Shown here one piece after another: positions 1 to 5,798 of a DNA stretch of 8,472 nucleotides. Position 1 is the stretch's first letter; each line of letters starts with the position of its first letter. The notes under the pieces were generated by a model that saw only the letters and a program-made list of their open reading frames with translations, ran no database searches and was not told the DNA's origin. Origin of the DNA: Bacteroidales bacterium (GTDB lineage: Bacteria; Bacteroidota; Bacteroidia; Bacteroidales; WCHB1-69); contig JAISDH010000354.1 in assembly GCA_031264975.1 (NCBI GenBank), forward strand, positions 1 to 8,472, written 5' to 3'. A program made the translations under genes and the position numbers.

Positions 1-83
1 AATACGAAATACATTTTGCATCTTTTTTTTCATTTTTGTTCGTGATTTGTTTTCATAGTCTATTTAACATACTGTCATTGTGT

Positions 84-118
84 GAGAAAAAAATTGCATT
101 CATGGTAATTTTTTTCTC
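84..118. repeat. Perfect 12-bp inverted repeat, AT-rich stem
   Basis: GAGAAAAAAATT at 84-95 is matched exactly by AATTTTTTTCTC at 107-118, with an 11-base loop. The stem is mostly A:T. It could act as a weak bidirectional terminator or be part of an old repeat; its function is unknown. Confidence 0.55.
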
Positions 119-257
119 CAAAGCAGCCAAAATATCTGTTTTGCGGAGCATTTTTGTCTGTTTTGAGAGGTATTTTGGGCAAAGAAATTTTATCATTTGG
201 ATAAATTTCTCCACGAAGTGGAAGAAAATAGAGATTAGTGGTGATTTTCTTTCGCCA

Positions 258-451
258 AATAGGCACGCAGATGACGCAGATTTTAAAAGATGCACACAGA
301 TTTTTATTATCTGCGAAAATCCTTCTAATCTGCGTCATCTGAGCGCTACTCGTGGCTTGCCTGCCTGTTGCTTGTTGCTTGCTGCCTGTTGCTTGCTGCC
401 ATCTTCCCTTCGCCCTTTCGCCCTTTCACGCCTTCGCACTTTCGTGCCTTT
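258..451. repeat. Composite repeat element, copy 1 (complete hairpin)
   Basis: The order is AATAGGCA (258-265), a long imperfect hairpin (268-341), a fixed core (GAGCGCTACTCGTGGCTTGC, 341-360), a 14-base tandem array (363-400), then CCATCTTCC and a decayed 8-base TCGCCCTT array (410-451). Bases 327-363 are identical to 779-815 in copy 2, and the match continues for another 15 bases with one mismatch. It has no coding potential. It resembles dispersed intergenic repeats of Bacteroidota, a judgement made from memory and not searched. Confidence 0.75.
268..341. repeat. Long imperfect hairpin of copy 1
   Basis: CAGATGACGCAGATT (268-282) is the exact reverse complement of AATCTGCGTCATCTG (327-341). 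Inside, partial pairing continues (AAAAGATGCACACAGAT against ATCTGCGAAAATCCTT), giving a stem of roughly 33 bases with mismatches and a short loop near 302-308. If transcribed from the psd side it could form a stable RNA hairpin that protects or ends the operon's 3' end. Confidence 0.75.
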
Positions 452-558
452 ATACTTATACTCTGATTTGCAAATTGAACTACTACGCAGTTCTGATAAG
501 GTAAGCGTCATCTTATACCCCCAGCTGCGCTTCGCTTGCAAGGGGTTATACATATTTA

Positions 559-687
559 GTCCCATACGGGACATTTTTAAATGCCGACCTACACACATTC
601 CGTCCCTAACGGGACGGTAAGAGGCGGAGCATATTTCTTTTTCTACCAATATATTGTCCCTACGGGACATTCCTAAATGCTGATTTA
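559..687. repeat. Three GTCCC/GGGAC hairpins within a ~96-base repeat
   Basis: Three short palindromes occur in line: GTCCC-ATAC-GGGAC (559-572), CCGTCCC-TAAC-GGGACGG (600-617) and TGTCCC-TAC-GGGACA (655-669). The first and third are followed by related sequence, GGGACATTTTTAAATGCCGAC (568-588) and GGGACATTCCTAAATGCTGAT (664-684), which defines a direct repeat offset of 96 bases. A CCCC...GGGG hairpin-like segment (519-545) lies just before. I recall similar palindromes as dispersed intergenic repeats in Bacteroidota; the function is unknown. Confidence 0.7.
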
Positions 688-700
688 TCTATTTCATCTC

Positions 701-735
701 ATCCTGTAAATCCTGAAATCCTGTGAATCCTGATT
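701..735. repeat. Tandem ATCCTG repeat, four units of 8-9 bases
   Basis: Four units begin ATCCTG at 701, 710, 718 and 727 (ATCCTGTAA, ATCCTGAA, ATCCTGTGA, ATCCTGATT). The array ends six bases before copy 2 of the composite element. It has no coding potential. Confidence 0.7.
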
Positions 736-740
736 CAGAC

Positions 741-908
741 AATAGGCAGATTTTTTTCTTATCTGCGGAAATCCTTTAAATCTGCGTCATCTGAGCGCTA
801 CTCGTGGCTTGCCTGTCTGTTGCTTGTTGCCTGCTGCTTGTTGCCTGCTGCTTGTTGCCATCTTCCTTTCGCCCTTTCGTCCTTTCGTCCTTTCGCCCTT
901 TCGCCCTT
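741..908. repeat. Composite repeat element, copy 2 (left hairpin arm missing)
   Basis: This copy has the same module order as 258-451, in the same orientation: AATAGGCA (741-748), the right hairpin arm (761-795), the identical core through 815, a 14-base tandem array GCTTGTTGCCTGCT in 2.7 units (822-859), CCATCTTCC (858-866) and five regular 8-base units TCGYCCTT (869-908). About 36 bases that form the left hairpin arm in copy 1 are absent. Its edge is about 15 bases from the psd stop codon. Confidence 0.75.
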
Positions 909-923
909 CTCTCCCCTTAGTTT

Positions 924-1583
924 CTATTCAAAGTAAGCCAGCACGGTTTTTTTTGCTTTTACTTTTTCTTTCATATCTACGTTTATCCGAACATTCATTG
1001 GGAGTAAAACGTCAACACGCGAGCCAAATTTAATAATTCCGAGTTCATCGCCTTGTTGTACATGTTCTCCTTTTTTGGCTTTGCAAACAATTCTACGAGC
1101 CATGGCTCCGGCTATCTGTTTAACAAGTATTTTCCTTTTTCTCTCATCTTCTATCACAACCGAAGAATGTTCATTCATTTCCGACGATTTGGGAAGCCAT
1201 GCCGCCATTTTATTTCCGGGGTAGTAATCATACAATACAATCTCTCCCGATATGGGATAAAAATTGACATGGACGTTCAAAGGAGACATAAAAATAGAAA
1301 TTTGAATCCTGTTTTCATTCAAATACTTATTTTCCAACAACTCTTCAATGACAACAATCTTTCCGTCGGCGGGAGCATAAATGGCATTCTTGTCCGTTTC
1401 AATATTCCGATTAGGGTAACGGAAAAAACGAACCGTAAAAAACAATGCTATAATACCTAACGTATACAGCGTATAGCAAATGAAATTGAAGGGTGAAGAA
1501 ATATAGTAAACAATTACCGCTAATGCAAATACTATCAGAGCTGTTAATGCGATAATCCTGTAACCTGCTTTATGTATTTTCAT
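924..1583 (-). CDS. psd: Phosphatidylserine decarboxylase proenzyme, short form
   Basis: This 219-residue protein belongs to the short phosphatidylserine decarboxylase family, which converts phosphatidylserine to phosphatidylethanolamine. It starts with two hydrophobic segments (about 10-28 and 32-52) that anchor it in the membrane, followed by FFRYPNR (53-59), APADGKIVVIEE (70-81) and FMSPLNVHVN (98-107). The self-cleavage site is KFGSRVDV: cutting between G187 and S188 would leave a beta chain of 187 residues and an alpha chain of 32 residues with an N-terminal pyruvoyl group derived from S188. The length is typical of the approximately 220-residue type, not the E. coli type of about 320. 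The ATG at 1583 follows the cdsA stop by 17 bases. The stop codon at 924-926 is only about 15 bases from the edge of the repeat tract, so any terminator would have to lie within the repeats. Confidence 0.95.
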   Translation of the reverse strand: MKIHKAGYRIIALTALIVFALAVIVYYISSPFNFICYTLYTLGIIALFFTVRFFRYPNRNIETDKNAIYAPADGKIVVIEELLENKYLNENRIQISIFMSPLNVHVNFYPISGEIVLYDYYPGNKMAAWLPKSSEMNEHSSVVIEDERKRKILVKQIAGAMARRIVCKAKKGEHVQQGDELGIIKFGSRVDVLLPMNVRINVDMKEKVKAKKTVLAYFE

Positions 1584-1601
1584 AATTAAATTTATTATCT
1601 A

Positions 1602-2417
1602 TTATACTATAAAAGTTAAATATAAAGTAACCAATGGAATTACAAACAAAATAGAATCAAATCTATCCAATATTCCACCATGTCCGGGTAAAATAAATCC
1701 TGAATCTTTTACAAGCAACTGTCGCTTATATAAAGATTCTACCAAATCGCCAATTGTAGCGGCTACCACCACAATAAAAGCAAGAACTATCCATTGAATG
1801 ACAGTTAAAGACAATACTGTAAATATCTTCGGCATAAAAAAAGCTATTGCCATCGTTAATATTGTAGCGCCAATCGCCCCTTCCCATGATTTTTTGGGAG
1901 AAATCCGCTCTATTAATCGATGTTTTCCTATGAGACTTCCTATACAATAGGCTAATGTATCGTATATCCACACAAGAATAAACAATGATAAGAGCAAATA
2001 TTTCCCTTCCGATAACATGAACGGAATCCGGTTAATTAAAGCAAACGGTATCACAATCCATATTATCCCCACGACAGAATAAGCGATGTTGGTAAATGGA
2101 TTTTCCTGTTTGCGAAACATTTCAATAGCAAACAACAAAAGAAATAAAGACAAAATCAACAACAGCAACATTTCTTTCGTGATGATGTTCCTTAATTCAG
2201 TGTAGGAGATGATAAAGTAAATGAATAAAGCCGCGATATAAAAGAAAAAGGACAGATTAATACTTCGCCCTGAAAGCAACGACCGATATTCAAACAGCGC
2301 AATACAAGTGAACAGTAAAAAAAGATTAAACAATATCTTTCCTGAAAAAAGGATAGAAACTGTTACCACTGTAATAAGTAATATACCGGTTAGAGTTCGT
2401 ATCAGCAAAGGCTTCAT
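1602..2417 (-). CDS. cdsA: Phosphatidate cytidylyltransferase (CDP-diglyceride synthase)
   Basis: This 271-residue integral membrane enzyme makes CDP-diacylglycerol from phosphatidic acid and CTP, the branch point for all major phospholipids. Much of the chain is hydrophobic, with about seven or eight membrane segments (for example 10-24, 28-42, 57-71, 83-98, 112-128, 139-160, 183-200, 206-223). The family signature is complete near the C-terminus: S228, K231-R232, K237-D238, then PGHGG at 244-248 and DRFD at 251-254. The upstream SPKKSWEG (173-180) is also characteristic. Length is normal. The gene lies three bases after ftsH and 17 bases before psd, so the three probably share a transcript. 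CdsA and Psd act in the same pathway, although the intermediate enzyme, phosphatidylserine synthase, is not encoded here. Confidence 0.97.
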   Translation of the reverse strand: MKPLLIRTLTGILLITVVTVSILFSGKILFNLFLLFTCIALFEYRSLLSGRSINLSFFFYIAALFIYFIISYTELRNIITKEMLLLLILSLFLLLFAIEMFRKQENPFTNIAYSVVGIIWIVIPFALINRIPFMLSEGKYLLLSLFILVWIYDTLAYCIGSLIGKHRLIERISPKKSWEGAIGATILTMAIAFFMPKIFTVLSLTVIQWIVLAFIVVVAATIGDLVESLYKRQLLVKDSGFILPGHGGILDRFDSILFVIPLVTLYLTFIV

Positions 2418-2420
2418 AAT

Positions 2421-4520
2421 TTACAGACTGTTTTCATTATCCTCACTCTTACTTTTTGAATTGTTTCTGGGTTTGCGTACTTTCTTTGGAGCAAGATTAT
2501 CAGAAGAAGATACCTGTTCTTCAATAATATGTTCTTCCTGGTCAAATGGACGTTTTCCAAAAATAGCAACCAAATCTTCCCTGAAAATAACTTCTTTCTC
2601 CAACAGTTGCGTTGCCAGTTTTTCCAAATTCTCCTTTTGGCTTTCTAAAATAGACTTTGCTTTTTCATACGAACTTTCAATTAATTCATGAACTTCTTCA
2701 TCAATCAGTTGAGCTGTCTTTTCGCTATATGGACGCGTAAAGGAATATTCATTTTGTCCGGTAGAATCGTAATAACTGAGATTTCCTATCTTTTTATTTA
2801 ACCCATAATAAGCAACCATGGCGTATGCCTGTTTGGTAACGCGTTCCAAATCATTTAAGGCGCCTGTTGAAATTGTTCCAAAAATCAACTCTTCGGAAGC
2901 TCGTCCTCCCAAGGTAGCGGCAATTTCATCCAATAACTGTTCTCTATTGGTGATTTGTCTCTCTTCCGGCAAATACCAAGCCGCTCCCAACGAATTCCCG
3001 CGAGGCACGATAGTTACTTTTACCAAAGGAGCTGCATACTGTAACATCCAACTAACCGTTGCATGCCCTGCTTCATGAAATGCAATTACTTTTTTCTCTT
3101 CAGCGGAAATAATTTTAGTACGTTTTTCCAAGCCTCCAACAATACGGTCTACGGCGCTTAGAAAATCCTGGTCGTCTATTTCATTTTTCTCATTCCGAGC
3201 CGCAATTAACGCAGCTTCATTACAGACATTTGCAATATCTGCTCCCGAAAAGCCCGGCGTCTGCTTGGCGAAAAATCCCAGATTGACGCTCTTCGCTAAC
3301 TTCAAGGAACGAACATGTACTTTGAAAATATCCAGTCTCTCTTCCAAATTGGGAAGTTCAACATGGATTTGACGGTCAAAACGTCCCGCTCGCAACAATG
3401 CCTTATCCAACACATCCGCCCGATTGGTTGCCGCTAAAATAATGATTCCCGTATTGGTTGAAAAGCCGTCCATTTCGGTCAAAAGTTGATTCAATGTGTT
3501 TTCCCTTTCGTCGTTAACCCCTGTAAAAGAATTACGTCCGCGCGTTCGCCCTACGGCGTCAATTTCATCAATAAAGATGATACATGCCGCTTTTTCTTTT
3601 GCCGTCTTAAAAAGGTCTCTCACACGCGAAGCCCCAACGCCTACAAACATTTCCACAAAGTCCGAACCTGAAAGAGAGAAAAAAGGTACTTTCGCTTCGC
3701 CGGCAACTGCACGAGCTAAGAGGGTTTTTCCTGTTCCGGGAGGTCCTACTAATAAGGCGCCTTTGGGTATTTTTCCGCCAAGGTTGGTATATTTCTTTGG
3801 ATTTTTTAGAAAGTCAACAATCTCCATGACTTCTTCTTTTGCGCCTTCCAAGCCTGCAACATCCTTAAAAGTAATGGAAACCTGCGTATCTTTATCATAC
3901 AATTGCGCTTTCGATTTGCCAATACTGAACAATTGATTTCCTCCTTTTCCGCCTCCCATGCCGCGAAGCATCATATAGGTGAAAAAGATTATCAACATCA
4001 AGGGTAATATCCAGAAAAGCGATTCTAAACTCCATGGTTTGGTATTGTCGTATCGGATATTAATAGGTTTTAAATGTTCTTTCGCTACTAATTTTTCATC
4101 ATCTGTCATTCCGATTGTTTTCCTTTGGAACAATTCATCATCTGCCGCCTTTACGTCCTCAATAAAAGAAGCGTCATTTGAAAATTCAATATAAAAATGA
4201 GGTCCCTTTCTATTTAGCTCAAATGCTTTTTTGTAGGACGTATCATTATTAATGTGATTCGGATTGAGATAAATATTTGCGATATCTTTGTGTTTGACAA
4301 TTTCAATCTTATCAATATCTTCTTGTAAAATCATCTCTCGAAGTTGAACATTATCTATGCTCGACATGTCGTCATTGAATCTCCAAAATGCCATTACCAG
4401 TAAAAATACTGTCAAAATAGCATATATCCAATAGAAATTAAAGGAACTTTTTTTATAGTTCGAATCCTTATCCGGTTGATTGTGTTGGTTTGAGTTGTTT
4501 TTGTTATTTTTTTTCCCCAT
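2421..4520 (-). CDS. ftsH: ATP-dependent zinc metalloprotease FtsH
   Basis: This 699-residue inner-membrane AAA+ protease extracts and degrades misassembled membrane proteins and some soluble regulators, working as a hexamer. Domain order: a polar Asn/Lys-rich N-terminus (1-27), TM1 at about 29-46, a periplasmic domain (47-165), TM2 at about 167-185, a Gly-rich linker, then the AAA domain. Walker A is GPPGTGKT (259-266), the pore loop is MFVGVG (291-296), Walker B is IIFIDEID (314-321), and the second region of homology ends in RAGRFDR (377-383) with both arginine fingers. The protease domain has the zinc motif HEAGH (482-486) and a probable third ligand D557 in ALNDLERVT. The tail from about 660 is charged and low-complexity. 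All catalytic residues are present and the length is normal for Bacteroidota. The TAA is three bases from the cdsA ATG. I see no clear Shine-Dalgarno sequence. Confidence 0.98.
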   Translation of the reverse strand: MGKKNNKNNSNQHNQPDKDSNYKKSSFNFYWIYAILTVFLLVMAFWRFNDDMSSIDNVQLREMILQEDIDKIEIVKHKDIANIYLNPNHINNDTSYKKAFELNRKGPHFYIEFSNDASFIEDVKAADDELFQRKTIGMTDDEKLVAKEHLKPINIRYDNTKPWSLESLFWILPLMLIIFFTYMMLRGMGGGKGGNQLFSIGKSKAQLYDKDTQVSITFKDVAGLEGAKEEVMEIVDFLKNPKKYTNLGGKIPKGALLVGPPGTGKTLLARAVAGEAKVPFFSLSGSDFVEMFVGVGASRVRDLFKTAKEKAACIIFIDEIDAVGRTRGRNSFTGVNDERENTLNQLLTEMDGFSTNTGIIILAATNRADVLDKALLRAGRFDRQIHVELPNLEERLDIFKVHVRSLKLAKSVNLGFFAKQTPGFSGADIANVCNEAALIAARNEKNEIDDQDFLSAVDRIVGGLEKRTKIISAEEKKVIAFHEAGHATVSWMLQYAAPLVKVTIVPRGNSLGAAWYLPEERQITNREQLLDEIAATLGGRASEELIFGTISTGALNDLERVTKQAYAMVAYYGLNKKIGNLSYYDSTGQNEYSFTRPYSEKTAQLIDEEVHELIESSYEKAKSILESQKENLEKLATQLLEKEVIFREDLVAIFGKRPFDQEEHIIEEQVSSSDNLAPKKVRKPRNNSKSKSEDNENSL

Positions 4521-4576
4521 AAATTAAATCACTGTAAATAGTAAATACTACAAAGTCTGTATATAATTAGCATATA

Positions 4577-4963
4577 TCATGCCTTTGTGAAATCATATTC
4601 GGTACGCTCTGCGTCAATCCACAAATTTTCGACGTCATAAAACGCTCTGCTTTCTTTCAAAAAAATATGAACCATGATATCAAAATAATCTATTAAAATC
4701 CATTGAGAATTTTGCTTCCCTTCTACATGTTGAGGTAATATGTTCATATTCTGTTTTATTGTTTGAAGAACATTGTCACATAATGCTTCTGCATGTGTAG
4801 TTGACGTCGCCGTGCAAATAATAAACCGATCAAATAAAGACAATTTCAATTCCGAAAGATTTAATTCTACGATATCTTGCGCTTTTTTATCTTGTAATGC
4901 GTTAATAATATTGTTGCTAAAGAAAGTAAGTATATTGGATAGTTCCTCGGATTTTTGTCTCAT
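4577..4963 (-). CDS. rsfS: Ribosomal silencing factor RsfS (Iojap/DUF143 family)
   Basis: This 128-residue cytosolic protein is RsfS, which binds uL14 on the 50S subunit and blocks subunit joining, lowering translation when nutrients are scarce. Family motifs run in order: DKKAQDIVELNL at 25-36, FDRFIICTATSTTHAEAL at 44-61, EGKQNSQWILIDYFDIMVHIF at 81-101, and YDVENLWIDAERTEY at 109-123. The length is within the usual range of 105-130. I chose the ATG at 4963 because an in-frame TTG at 4996 would overlap the promoter element at 4986-4993 and add residues the family lacks. The ftsH start follows after 56 bases with no visible terminator, so the two are probably co-transcribed. Iojap next to ftsH is a familiar Bacteroidota arrangement. 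Confidence 0.94.
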   Translation of the reverse strand: MRQKSEELSNILTFFSNNIINALQDKKAQDIVELNLSELKLSLFDRFIICTATSTTHAEALCDNVLQTIKQNMNILPQHVEGKQNSQWILIDYFDIMVHIFLKESRAFYDVENLWIDAERTEYDFTKA

Positions 4964-4985
4964 AAATATAATTCTGTTTAGGCTG

Positions 4986-4993
4986 CAAAGATA
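4986..4993 (-). promoter_or_regulatory. Promoter -7 element of rsfS (TATCTTTG)
   Basis: The minus strand reads TATCTTTGCAG, a perfect TAnnTTTG match, 22 bases upstream of the rsfS ATG at 4963. This is a typical spacing for a short 5' leader in Bacteroidota. No good TTTG box is seen at the -33 position. The element also argues against a longer rsfS beginning at a TTG codon at 4996, which would lie upstream of the transcript start. It probably drives rsfS and perhaps all of rsfS-ftsH-cdsA-psd. Confidence 0.6.
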
Positions 4994-5206
4994 CAATTTT
5001 TATCAGTTACTTTTTCACTGCATAAAGATTTATATACATATACTATTATTCAGTATATTAATTGATTTGTAAAGACAAATGCATAAGACAAACAAATAAC
5101 AATTTCTCCACATTTCCGCCATAACAACTCATTTTTCCAAAGTTTTACTGCCTGTTTTTTTCTTTTTCTCATCGGTTATCGAAGGGCAATGTTTGGAATG
5201 CAAAAG

Positions 5207-5214
5207 CAAATATA
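5207..5214 (-). promoter_or_regulatory. Candidate Bacteroidota -7 element (TATATTTG)
   Basis: On the minus strand the sequence reads TATATTTGC, a perfect match to the TAnnTTTG element of the Bacteroidota housekeeping sigma factor. A TTTG lies upstream, but only 15 bases away where about 19-21 is usual. It would start a transcript about 30 bases before the 40-codon ORF at 5050-5172 and could also feed rsfS. Such a short motif can occur by chance in AT-rich DNA. Confidence 0.3.
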
Positions 5215-5276
5215 TGAGGTAATGTTGTACAAAGCATACATATATAAGGTAAAATATAACAAAACACACTGCAGTA

Positions 5277-5798
5277 TCACCAAATACAGGAACCTTCTTT
5301 AAACCATTTATTTTGGGCGCGCAATGTTTGTTCGATAATATCGCGCACGCATCCTTCCCCACCCTTGCGAGGAGAAATATAATGGGAAATTTCCTGTATT
5401 TCAATGGCGGCGTCGGCAGGACAGGTTTTTAATCCCGCTAATTGCATCGCTTCATAATCGGGAATGTCGTCTCCCATATACACAACCTGTTCTACCTGAA
5501 TATTATTTTGTTTCAAATAGTCGGACAAGACTTTTATCTTATCCGATACCTTCAAGAAGATATCTATTTTCGAGAATCCTTGATAGCGTAAACGCATGCT
5601 TTCAGAATATCCCCCCGAAATAATACATATTCTATATCCCTGTTTTAATGCGTACTGAATCGCATAACCGTCTTTTACATCCGTAAAACGAAGTTGGTCG
5701 CCATCGGGCATGACGATTACTTTTCCGGCGCTCAATACGCCGTCAAAATCGAAAACAAATGTAGTAACGTCCTTTAATTTTTCCTTGTAATTTTTCAT
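5277..5798 (-). CDS. KdsC-like HAD phosphatase (Kdo-8-phosphate phosphatase family)
   Basis: This 173-residue cytosolic protein belongs to the HAD superfamily, KdsC-like (C0-type) subfamily, whose best-known member removes phosphate from Kdo-8-phosphate during LPS inner-core synthesis. Motif I is FDFDGVLSAG, with nucleophile D17 and acid/base D19. Motif II is IISGG at 59-63. The motif III lysine is probably K87 (SDKIKVL), and motif IV is MGDDIPD at 108-114. The tail SPRKGGEGCVRDIIE (142-156) matches the glycine-rich C-terminal loop. No cap domain is present, as expected. I chose the ATG at 5798, not one further upstream: it forms a TGATG overlap with the DUF2520 stop and gives the normal length of 170-175. 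Canonical KdsC has TGR where this protein has SGG, so the substrate may be Kdo-8-P, another sialic-acid-like sugar phosphate, or something else. It is the last gene of the rdgB unit. Confidence 0.88.
   Translation of the reverse strand: MKNYKEKLKDVTTFVFDFDGVLSAGKVIVMPDGDQLRFTDVKDGYAIQYALKQGYRICIISGGYSESMRLRYQGFSKIDIFLKVSDKIKVLSDYLKQNNIQVEQVVYMGDDIPDYEAMQLAGLKTCPADAAIEIQEISHYISPRKGGEGCVRDIIEQTLRAQNKWFKEGSCIW

Larger units (their letters stand above)
1..923. other. Gene-free repeat mosaic downstream of psd
   Basis: I see no supported gene in the first 923 bases. Open frames exist on both strands, but their translations are strings of CCLLLAACCLL or similar, produced by tandem repeats. The left 240 bases are AT-rich with a perfect inverted repeat (84-118) and a small hairpin TCCAC-GAA-GTGGA (210-222). 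From about 258 to 908 most of the sequence belongs to several short repeat families, described separately. The stretch between about 455 and 540 is not clearly repetitive. Confidence 0.75.
4964..5276 (-). other. Intergenic stretch between the rdgB unit and rsfS; two promoter elements, no confident gene
   Basis: About 310 AT-rich bases separate the KdsC-like gene from rsfS. On the minus strand I see a palindrome ACTGCAGT just after the stop codon, an imperfect 30-base tandem duplication (5201-5259), a perfect TAnnTTTG match (5207-5214), an ORF of 40 codons (5050-5172), and a second perfect TAnnTTTG match (4986-4993) in front of rsfS. I see no tRNA, riboswitch or clear intrinsic terminator. A Maf-family gene often follows the KdsC-like gene in Bacteroidota, from memory; none is present here. 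Confidence 0.6.

Noticed and set aside
36..620. Plus-strand open frame of 194 codons in the repeat tract
   Set aside because: The translation is dominated by CCLLLAACCLL-type strings from the 14-base array, crosses several palindromic repeats and matches no protein family I know. It is a by-product of repeat DNA.
335..670. Minus-strand open frame of 111 codons in the repeat tract
   Set aside because: It consists of translated repeats (SKQQAASNKQQAG from the 14-base array, RRERAKGRRE from the 8-base array). It has no promoter or ribosome-binding site and spans several separate repeat families.
363..908. CRISPR array
   Set aside because: Repeat units are 8, 9 and 14 bases long and directly adjacent, without unique spacers. 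The GTCCC hairpins are too short, too few and unevenly spaced, and no cas gene is present.
3496..3936. Plus-strand open frame of 146 codons inside ftsH
   Set aside because: It is antisense to the well-conserved AAA domain of ftsH and has no recognisable features of its own.
4964..4996. Upstream TTG start at 4996 for rsfS
   Set aside because: It would lie at or before the promoter -7 element (4986-4993), so it could not be on the transcript from that promoter, and it adds non-family residues.
5129..5404. Minus-strand open frame overlapping the 3' end of the KdsC-like gene
   Set aside because: It shares its first half with the KdsC-like gene in another frame, and the remainder is AT-rich low-complexity sequence with no family features.
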